Assembly (NCBI GenBank): GCA_023395575.1 | Contig: JAEWZA010000013.1 | Span: 1-5,148 of the forward strand | Source of the DNA: Bacillota bacterium | GTDB taxonomy: Bacteria; Bacillota; Clostridia; Acetivibrionales; DSM-1351 | Length of the DNA stretch: 5,148 nt | Direction of reading: 5' to 3' | Part shown: positions 1-5,148 of the stretch, in pieces | Layout of the letters: each line of letters starts with the position of its first letter | Numbering within the stretch: the first letter of the stretch is position 1 | Position numbers and translations under genes: made by a program | Notes under the pieces: model-generated | Seen by the model: the letters and a program-made list of their open reading frames with translations, nothing else | Databases searched by the model: none | What the model was told of the DNA's origin: nothing

Positions 1-4
1 GTTT

Positions 5-52
5 AAAGAGCTTACACTTTTGAAAGATAATTTCAGAAGAGTAAGCTTTTTT
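5..52 (+). terminator. Rho-independent terminator of an upstream gene
   Basis: Bases 5-25 pair with 31-51 around a 5-base loop (GATAA, 26-30). There is one internal mismatch (A16/A40) and two G·T wobbles (8/48 and 20/36). The core AGCTTAC/GTAAGCT arm (9-15 with 41-47) is perfect. The 3' arm runs into six T residues (47-52) on the + strand, and no comparable T-run exists on the other strand, so the direction is +. It most likely ends a + strand gene lying before the window, and it separates that gene from the promoter at 110-138. Confidence 0.8.
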
Positions 53-109
53 GTATGGTTTGATAAAAAAGTTAAAAATATTACTAGAAATATAAAATAA
101 CTTATCTGA

Positions 110-138
110 TTGACAATAAAGTTAAAATATTCTAAAAT
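110..138 (+). promoter_or_regulatory. Probable sigma-A-type promoter of the two-gene unit
   Basis: A perfect -35 box, TTGACA (110-115), is followed by exactly 17 bases and the -10 box TAAAAT (133-138), which matches five of six consensus positions. Transcription would begin near 144-146. The DNA just upstream (62-104) is very A/T-rich with A-tracts, like an UP element. The site lies after the terminator at 5-52 and is the best promoter match before the first gene. It would give an mRNA leader of about 200 nt. Confidence 0.65.
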
Positions 139-144
139 TAATAG

Positions 145-347
145 AATTATTTTATTTTAATTAAGTAAAAAAATACTTTTTATTATTTGTACAGCGTTTG
201 TAGCTAGAAATTCGTACCTTTCATCAAGCTTGTTAAGTCACATTGGCGTGTACTTATGCAGATTAACACATTAATTCAAGTCTACTAAGTTTTGCTTAAT
301 ACTAAAAGCTTTACCCCTGGATTTTATATTAATAAGGAGAAATGAAT
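145..347 (+). promoter_or_regulatory. Long 5' leader with a small hairpin, no recognised riboswitch
   Basis: This is the expected untranslated leader between the promoter and the first start codon. Bases 234-241 (TAAGTCAC) pair with 248-256 (GTG, bulged T251, ACTTA) around the loop ATTGGC, giving an 8-bp stem with one bulge. A weaker GCTT/AAGC stem occurs at 294-297 with 306-309. No T-run follows either stem, so they are not terminators. I do not recognise a cyclic-di-GMP, T-box or other known riboswitch core. An AAGGAGA SD site lies at 334-340. A 10-codon ATG frame (256-288) has no convincing ribosome site. Confidence 0.35.
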
Positions 348-3300
348 ATGAGAAATTGGAAAAAGTGGGTTGTCAGACTGTTTGCAGTAGTATTAATAAT
401 ACAGTGTACTGGTATTACTGGCTTAGTATCAATAAAGGCACAAAGTCTGAATGCTGATACTGCAATGCAATCAAAACAAATAAAGGATATAGCTATTTCA
501 AAAATGCTTTCAGAGGATCCTATTGGATTAACAAGTACATCATTAGAATTAACCAACACTTTAAGTGACATATTATCAGAATATAAAGCAATGTCTATTC
601 TTTCCGATACTATTCCAGTTCCGGTTGTATATACTGAGGCATCTGATACAACACTTAATGTGAGCTGGAATGAGATTGTGCAGGCTCAAGGTTATGAAGT
701 AGCGTTGAATTCAGACGCCAGTATATACATAAAAGCAACAAGTTTTAAATACCAAAATTTAGAGCCTAATACACAGTATTCAGTAAAGGTTAGAGCAATT
801 AGTTCTTATGGAACCTATGGATTAATAGGAGATATGAACGGTGATGGTGAAGTAGATTCTCTTGATTTTTTACAAATGGGATTGTATTTGCAAGAACCAA
901 ATGGTACTCCCTCAGAAGAACTGCTTTGGGTAGGAGATGTAGATGGTGACGGAGTTATAGATGCGATTGATTACTACTTAATCAGAATGTATCTTTTAAG
1001 AATGATTAATTATTTTCCCAAGAGCAGTGTAAGTCAATGGAGTACAGATACCCTTGCACATACATTACTTTCAAAGCCTAAAGGAATTACAACAACTCCG
1101 TCAAGCATATCAATTGATATAGCTTGGAATGAGGTTAATGGGGCATCAGAGTATGATATAGAAATTGATGGTCAAATAATAGATAACGGTACATCTAAAA
1201 CATATATTCATGATAATTTAAATCAAGGAACAGAACATACCTACAAAATCAGAGGCAAAAATACAGACATATATGGTGAATGGAGTGAACCTGTTCAGAT
1301 TTGGACTTTACCAGAAATTCCTTCAAATATAAGGACAACTCCATCAAGCATATCAATTGATATTTCATGGGATGCGGTTGTTGGAGCTTCAGGATATGAA
1401 GTTGAGGTGTATGGTAACCCTGTTGATAATGGGAATAGTACTACATATACACATACAGGACTTGAGGCAAATACCCAGCGAACATATAGAGTCAGAGCCA
1501 AAAATTCAAGCGGTGTAGGTGAATGGAGTGACGTTGTTGCAGCAGCTACCTTGCCAGCGTCAGCTGTTAATTTGCAGGTAAAAGCCACAGACAATTCATT
1601 GGAGGTAATCTGGAATCCACAAGCAGGGGCTTTGGCTTACGATCTTGAAATTGACGGTGCAAATATTCTTGAGTTGACCGAGACGAAATATATACATCAA
1701 GGCTTAGTTTCAAACTCAGAGCACACTTATCGGGTTAGGTCAAAAAACAAAGTAGGAACAAATGACCAGTATTTTGTAAGTGATTGGAGTGAATATGTTA
1801 AAGGTATAGTTTTACCTTCTGTACCTAATAATTTTAAAGTAGCAACTGTTACAAGCAGTGCAATAACCCTAGACTGGGAGCAGGTGACTGGAGCAACAGG
1901 CTATGAAATTGAAATAGACGGTCAACTAATTGACAACGGTTTGAATACATCATATACACATTCAGAGCTTAATTCTAATGAAGAGCATACTTACCGTGTT
2001 AGAGCGCTAAATGGAATTATATTTGGAGAGTGGACTGAACTGCTTAAACAGGCAACCTTACTTATTGCACCTACAAATTTAAAAGCAACTGCAGCTAATA
2101 ATAAAATTGAAATTCAGTGGGATATGGTAGTGGGAGCTGAACGCTATCAGCTAGAAATTGACGGGCAGATTTTAGAGGTTGGGGCTAATACTGAATACAT
2201 ACAAACAGAATTAATTTCAGGTTCAATTCATACATACAGAGTAAGAGCAGTTAATAGTTATGGGGTTGGTAATTGGAGCACAGAAATTGCTCAGTCAGTG
2301 CTATTAGGCATACCTGATAATATAGCAGCATTATCACAAAGTACTTCAATAACAATTGGTTGGAGCACAGTTGATGGTGCAGCCACATATGATGTTATGG
2401 CTGATGGAGCAATCCAAAGCAATATAAGCGATAATTCATTTGAGCATAAGGACTTAAAACCAAATTCTATGCATGTATATATGGTTAGAGCTGTAAATTC
2501 TGAGTGTATAGGTGAATGGAGTTCTCTTCAAGCTTTCTTTACTACTGTTGGTATTGTGTCAAATGTTTCTACTACCTCCAGTAGCATATCAATAGCACTT
2601 TCATGGGATGAAGTAGATGGGGCAGCTAGCTATGACATAATGGTTGATAATGAGATTATTAATGATATAACTGATACTGTGTATATACACAGCGGATTAA
2701 GCAATAACAGCCAACATTCATATAAGCTAAGAGCCAAAAATGAATATGGTACAGGTGAATGGACTGAAACTATTACACAAATGACAGGACCTGCTGTACC
2801 TGCAAATATTTATGCTGAGGCTCAGTTAAATCAAATAACCTTAACTTGGGATAAGCCCGAAGGTGCGGTTTCCTATGAAGTGGAAGTGGATGGTGAAATA
2901 ATACATGACCTTCTTACAGAAAGCTACATAGATCAAGGGCTAGAACCTAATACAAGACGTGAATACAGAGTTAGAGCACTGAATGAAAATGCTGTATGCA
3001 GTGAGTGGAGTGAAGTGCTTGAGCTTAATACAACTGAGGAATTAATTATAAATATTGATAAGGATACGGGATTTAATTTTGTTATAGCTGTTCCTAAAAA
3101 AGAGGGGATAGAAAGCTATGACATAATTGTAAACTATAATCCTGATGACGTGGAGGTCATTGACTTATATGCTGCTACTCAGAAGCTGGATTTAGAGGTA
3201 GGGCAAATAGAAGGGACAAGCAATATTTTTGTAAAGGAATTTTCATCAGGAAGGATAGTATTTGGCGTAGATAATATTGAAAAATCTATAATGACAATTA

Positions 3301-3356
3301 TCAGATTTTTGTCAAAGACAAATGAAGATATAAGTGTGAGTTATATGGTTGAGTAG
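348..3356 (+). CDS. Secreted multi-Fn3 protein with internal dockerin and C-terminal cohesin-like domain
   Basis: This is an exported, apparently non-catalytic modular protein of 1002 residues. The ATG at 348 is preferred because it lies 8 nt after AAGGAG (334-339); an in-frame ATG at 342 would be only 2 nt away and would add two residues. Residues 1-31 form a signal peptide: basic RNWKKWVVR, a hydrophobic core LFAVVLIIQ, and cleavage probably after IKA. Residues 32-90 look helical. Residues 91-158 and 229-242 are the two parts of one Fn3 module, with a type I dockerin (160-220) between them. Residues 243-896 are eight further Fn3 modules. Residues 897-1002 resemble a cohesin. No glycoside hydrolase, carbohydrate-binding, S-layer-homology or sortase motif is seen. 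The role is inferred: a structural or adaptor protein that docks to a cohesin-bearing scaffold. The Cys at residue 20 is not a good lipobox because Gln precedes it. The gene is followed 59 nt later by a second exported modular protein, probably in the same transcript. Confidence 0.93.
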   Translation: MRNWKKWVVRLFAVVLIIQCTGITGLVSIKAQSLNADTAMQSKQIKDIAISKMLSEDPIGLTSTSLELTNTLSDILSEYKAMSILSDTIPVPVVYTEASDTTLNVSWNEIVQAQGYEVALNSDASIYIKATSFKYQNLEPNTQYSVKVRAISSYGTYGLIGDMNGDGEVDSLDFLQMGLYLQEPNGTPSEELLWVGDVDGDGVIDAIDYYLIRMYLLRMINYFPKSSVSQWSTDTLAHTLLSKPKGITTTPSSISIDIAWNEVNGASEYDIEIDGQIIDNGTSKTYIHDNLNQGTEHTYKIRGKNTDIYGEWSEPVQIWTLPEIPSNIRTTPSSISIDISWDAVVGASGYEVEVYGNPVDNGNSTTYTHTGLEANTQRTYRVRAKNSSGVGEWSDVVAAATLPASAVNLQVKATDNSLEVIWNPQAGALAYDLEIDGANILELTETKYIHQGLVSNSEHTYRVRSKNKVGTNDQYFVSDWSEYVKGIVLPSVPNNFKVATVTSSAITLDWEQVTGATGYEIEIDGQLIDNGLNTSYTHSELNSNEEHTYRVRALNGIIFGEWTELLKQATLLIAPTNLKATAANNKIEIQWDMVVGAERYQLEIDGQILEVGANTEYIQTELISGSIHTYRVRAVNSYGVGNWSTEIAQSVLLGIPDNIAALSQSTSITIGWSTVDGAATYDVMADGAIQSNISDNSFEHKDLKPNSMHVYMVRAVNSECIGEWSSLQAFFTTVGIVSNVSTTSSSISIALSWDEVDGAASYDIMVDNEIINDITDTVYIHSGLSNNSQHSYKLRAKNEYGTGEWTETITQMTGPAVPANIYAEAQLNQITLTWDKPEGAVSYEVEVDGEIIHDLLTESYIDQGLEPNTRREYRVRALNENAVCSEWSEVLELNTTEELIINIDKDTGFNFVIAVPKKEGIESYDIIVNYNPDDVEVIDLYAATQKLDLEVGQIEGTSNIFVKEFSSGRIVFGVDNIEKSIMTIIRFLSKTNEDISVSYMVE
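618..1073 (+). other. Split Fn3 module 1 interrupted by a dockerin
   Basis: Residues 91-158 contain the early Fn3 strands, including the B-strand pattern LNVSWNEI, the loop motif LEPNTQYSVKVRA, and SSYGTYG. The expected last strand, which in the other copies begins G-E-W-S, is not there. It appears about 70 residues later as SQWSTDTLAHTLL (from residue 229). Between them lies a complete dockerin. The module is therefore best read as one Fn3 domain with another domain inserted in the loop between strands F and G. Confidence 0.7.
825..1007 (+). other. Type I dockerin domain (two calcium-binding repeats)
   Basis: Residues 160-220 hold two F-hand calcium loops 35 residues apart. Loop 1 is GDMNGDGEVDSLD, with ligand positions D162, N164, D166, D170 and D173. 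Loop 2 is GDVDGDGVIDAID, with D197, D199, D201, D205 and D208. Each is followed by a hydrophobic helix (FLQMGLYL and YYLIRMYLLRMI), as in type I dockerins. All expected acidic ligands are present, so the domain looks functional. The residues at loop positions 10-11, which set cohesin specificity in known dockerins, are Ser-Leu and Ala-Ile. This is nearer the Ala-Leu/Ile style of Clostridium cellulolyticum than the Ser-Thr style of C. thermocellum. The partner cohesin is not in this window. Confidence 0.92.
1074..3035 (+). repeat. Eight tandem Fn3 modules (copies 2-9)
   Basis: The eight modules, of 79-87 residues each, start near positions 1074, 1311, 1554, 1815, 2061, 2304, 2544 and 2787. Each shows a strand-B core such as IxIxW(D/N)xVxGA, a strand-C segment Y(D/E)(I/V/L)E(I/V)DG, a T-x-Y-x-H-x-x-L turn, the strand-F motif H-(T/S)-Y-(R/K)-(V/L/I)-R-A-x-N, and a G-E-W-(S/T) start to the last strand. 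This matches the Fn3 fold. Copies 2 and 3 are closest at DNA level, and copy 4 is longest because of a longer loop before its DWSE motif. Fn3 arrays in clostridial exported proteins usually act as spacers or in surface/polysaccharide contact; which applies here cannot be read from sequence. Confidence 0.9.
1092..1363 (+). repeat. 29-nt direct repeat between Fn3 copies 2 and 3
   Basis: Bases 1092-1120 and 1335-1363 are identical at 28 of 29 positions (G1100 versus A1343). The copies are 243 bp, or 81 codons, apart, which is one module length. Both encode the TTPSSISIDI strand. Similarity falls off on either side. This points to relatively recent duplication or gene conversion between these two modules. 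A looser relative lies at about 2570-2600 in copy 8. Confidence 0.8.
3036..3353 (+). other. C-terminal cohesin-like domain
   Basis: Residues 897-1002 leave the Fn3 pattern and show the layout of a cohesin-type β-sandwich. These elements are FNFVIAVPKKEGIESYDIIV, then NYNPDDVEVIDL (compare the Y-D-P-x-x-L-E-I step of cohesins), a Gly-rich middle, GRIVFGVDN, and a final IMTIIRFLSK strand followed by a short terminal strand. At about 105 residues it is shorter than the roughly 140 of a typical type I cohesin. It may be a reduced or divergent relative that does not bind dockerins. Assignment rests on pattern recognition only. Confidence 0.55.
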
Positions 3357-3415
3357 GATTAGAAATATTTTTAAAAGTTTCATTATTATTGGCTGAAAGT
3401 CGGCGTGGAGGATAT
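3357..3415 (+). promoter_or_regulatory. Intergenic spacer with SD site for the second gene
   Basis: This 59-nt gap has no terminator and no convincing promoter, so the two genes are probably co-transcribed. GGAGG (3407-3411) stands 4 nt before the ATG at 3416 and fixes that start. A small 5-bp stem, GCTGA/TCGGC (3392-3396 with 3400-3404, loop AAG, one G·T pair), lies just before the SD site. Confidence 0.5.
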
Positions 3416-5148
3416 ATGGTAAAAATTATAAAAAAGAAAGTAATAGTGTTTTTGATGGTTTTATTTACACTTGTGAATCTTAGTGTTTCATTTGAAAAAT
3501 TACATAATAATATTTCTTTAAAGTTTGGTAGTGAAGTACAGGCTGCAACAAACCCGGTTTTGAGAACTCCTTTTATTGTTGATCAAAGGCAGAAAGCATT
3601 TCTTAGTTATAGCAATAACACATGGAATACTGTATATACTAATGCACTTTTAAGTAATGCTAGTTCTTTAAATATTTCATATGATGGGAGTAAATGTTAT
3701 TTTATACATTGTGATACTAATACTTGGACATATACCCTTTATTATTATGACTTTAATTTAAACACTATTATAAAGTGTACTGGCACTGAGGGGGTACAAT
3801 GTATAGTAGCTGCAATTGATGGTAATTTATACTGGTCAAAAGATTTTGATTATGAACCAAATAATATGTATAGATATTCAAAAGTTTATGCCTATAACCC
3901 CAAAACTGACACAAATACATATATATTGCAAACTTCTGTGCATCGATTTGAAAATGTAGCAGGTAACTTTATGAGCGCAATTATTAATTCTCTTGCAATG
4001 TCATTAGACTTGAAACTATTTTATACCTTTGATCACAATAATGTTAATCTTGGTAATGGTGACGGGGCTGGCTGTTATGATGTTAAAAATAACGTATCAT
4101 TGGGATATACATCTGGAGGAGATTATAAATCACATTTCATAATACTATCAGATAATACTGTATTTATGTTAGATGATGAACATACATTTAGAACACATGT
4201 ATCGAATATTCAAAAGCAACAAAATGGAGGCATACATTTTGGGTGGGTTTCAATAAGTAATTTTTATGTTGAAGAATATATTAGTGCAGCAAATCAAACA
4301 ATTATAGGAAAAACGTCTTCAAGAGGCTCTTGGGAAAAATATGATTTCCAATATGGTCAGTTGGATGAATTCAGTATACAATATATAAAAGATTATGATA
4401 ACAGCTACACAGTAATGTCAAATGGTGAGGTGTTTACAAAACCTCTCTATAGCTATAGCACGCAGCAGATTGCACCCAGATATCCTATTAAAGAACCACA
4501 ACTACCATCGTTATCAATAAACACACCTACCATAAACGAGAAAATATCTGAACAAACCAACTGCACACCATCGATTACTGTATCAGATGCTGATGGAGAC
4601 ACATTAACCTGCAAATACTATATAGATTCAGTATTAAAGGAAACAAGAACAATATCCAATACAGCTACTGATAAAACAGTCAGTTTTAATTCGCTGAATA
4701 TAGATGGTTTATTGGAAGGCCGTCATGAGTTGAAATTTGAGGTGAGCGATGGAATAGCACAACCAGTAATCAAAACAATCTCAATTATAGTAGATAAATG
4801 CCCAAAAATAAACAACGTAACCTGGACACCACAGGACACAAGTATTAGCATATCTGTAAATGCATCAGATACTATTACTCCAGCTAATAATCTTCAATAT
4901 CAATATACTGTAGGAACTATGGTTTCGGGCTGGAAATCTAGTAACACACATACTATAACTCCATTGTCACCAGACAATAATTATACAGTAAAGGTTGAAG
5001 TCAAAGATGAATCTGGTAATATTACCACATCGGAACAGCAGGTCAGAACAAAGCTTCAGGTTCCGCAGGTGACAACAAGCAATATAGCTGTAGATTCTAT
5101 GGATATAAATATCAGCGACTCAAATCCTACAACAACACAGTATCAAGT
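3416..5148 (+). CDS. Exported β-rich modular protein with Ig-like and Fn3-like repeats (3' end beyond window)
   Basis: An uninterrupted frame of 577 codons runs off the window edge. I do not recognise a named family for the whole protein. Residues 1-43 look like a signal peptide: MVKIIKKK, a hydrophobic stretch VIVFLMVLFTLVNLSVSF, and likely cleavage after VQA43. The distance from core to cleavage is long, so an uncleaved anchor is possible. Residues 44-356 are rich in aromatic β-strands with recurring display-type motifs (DGNLYW, VYAYNPKTDTNTYIL, SDNTVFMLDD, SNGEVFTKPLY), suggestive of a β-propeller but not proven. Residues 362-460 form an Ig/cadherin-like module with DADGDTL and a closing EGRHELKFEVSDG segment. 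Residues 461-547 are Fn3-like (SPDNNYTVKVEVKDESGN), and residues 548-577 begin another repeat. The good SD site, short gap and shared orientation suggest an operon with the dockerin protein. A surface adhesin or the front of a larger repeat protein (for example an Rhs/YD-type protein) is conjecture. Confidence 0.88.
   Translation, partial: MVKIIKKKVIVFLMVLFTLVNLSVSFEKLHNNISLKFGSEVQAATNPVLRTPFIVDQRQKAFLSYSNNTWNTVYTNALLSNASSLNISYDGSKCYFIHCDTNTWTYTLYYYDFNLNTIIKCTGTEGVQCIVAAIDGNLYWSKDFDYEPNNMYRYSKVYAYNPKTDTNTYILQTSVHRFENVAGNFMSAIINSLAMSLDLKLFYTFDHNNVNLGNGDGAGCYDVKNNVSLGYTSGGDYKSHFIILSDNTVFMLDDEHTFRTHVSNIQKQQNGGIHFGWVSISNFYVEEYISAANQTIIGKTSSRGSWEKYDFQYGQLDEFSIQYIKDYDNSYTVMSNGEVFTKPLYSYSTQQIAPRYPIKEPQLPSLSINTPTINEKISEQTNCTPSITVSDADGDTLTCKYYIDSVLKETRTISNTATDKTVSFNSLNIDGLLEGRHELKFEVSDGIAQPVIKTISIIVDKCPKINNVTWTPQDTSISISVNASDTITPANNLQYQYTVGTMVSGWKSSNTHTITPLSPDNNYTVKVEVKDESGNITTSEQQVRTKLQVPQVTTSNIAVDSMDINISDSNPTTTQYQ
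4499..5056 (+). other. Ig/cadherin-like module followed by Fn3-like module in second protein
   Basis: Positions 4499-4795 (residues 362-460) encode a module whose start (LSINTPTINEKI), acidic turn DADGDTLTCKYYIDS and end (LKFEVSDG, TISIIVD) follow the Ig/cadherin-like pattern of bacterial surface proteins. The acidic turn may bind calcium. Positions 4796-5056 (residues 461-547) encode an Fn3-like module with VTWTPQDTSISISV, a LQYQYTVG strand, W506, and SPDNNYTVKVEVKD. A next copy opens at 5057 with ISDSNPTTTQYQ. These modules differ from the Fn3 copies of the first protein, as they lack the H-T-Y-R-V-R and G-E-W-S motifs. Confidence 0.6.

Overview
The DNA is AT-rich and single-stranded in its gene content: everything supported reads on the + strand. 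It carries a type I dockerin, a cohesin-like domain, tandem fibronectin type III (Fn3) repeats and Gram-positive-style signal peptides and Shine-Dalgarno (SD) sites. Together these suggest a cellulosome-bearing or cellulosome-related anaerobic clostridium of the Ruminiclostridium/Acetivibrio kind. That placement is inferred from domain content and base composition, not from a marker gene.

Layout. Positions 5-52 form a long hairpin with a T-run and probably terminate a + strand gene that lies before the window. Positions 53-347 are non-coding. They hold a near-consensus vegetative promoter (TTGACA, 17-bp spacer, TAAAAT) and then a leader of about 200 nt with one short hairpin. The first gene (348-3356) encodes a secreted protein of 1002 residues with no visible enzyme domain. 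Its order is signal peptide, a short linker predicted to be helical, one Fn3 module split by an inserted dockerin, eight more Fn3 modules in tandem, and a C-terminal domain of about 105 residues that resembles a cohesin. After a 59-nt gap with no terminator, a second gene starts at 3416 and is still open at the window edge. It encodes another exported protein: signal peptide, a β-rich region that may be a propeller, an Ig/cadherin-like module, an Fn3-like module, and the start of a further repeat.

How they may work together. The two genes look co-transcribed and both products are exported, multi-modular and apparently non-catalytic. A reasonable inference is that the first is a surface or extracellular scaffold/adaptor that docks onto a cohesin partner, and that the second is a large adhesion-type or surface-repeat protein. 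The most unusual feature is the dockerin placed inside the loop before the last strand of an Fn3 domain, rather than at a protein terminus.
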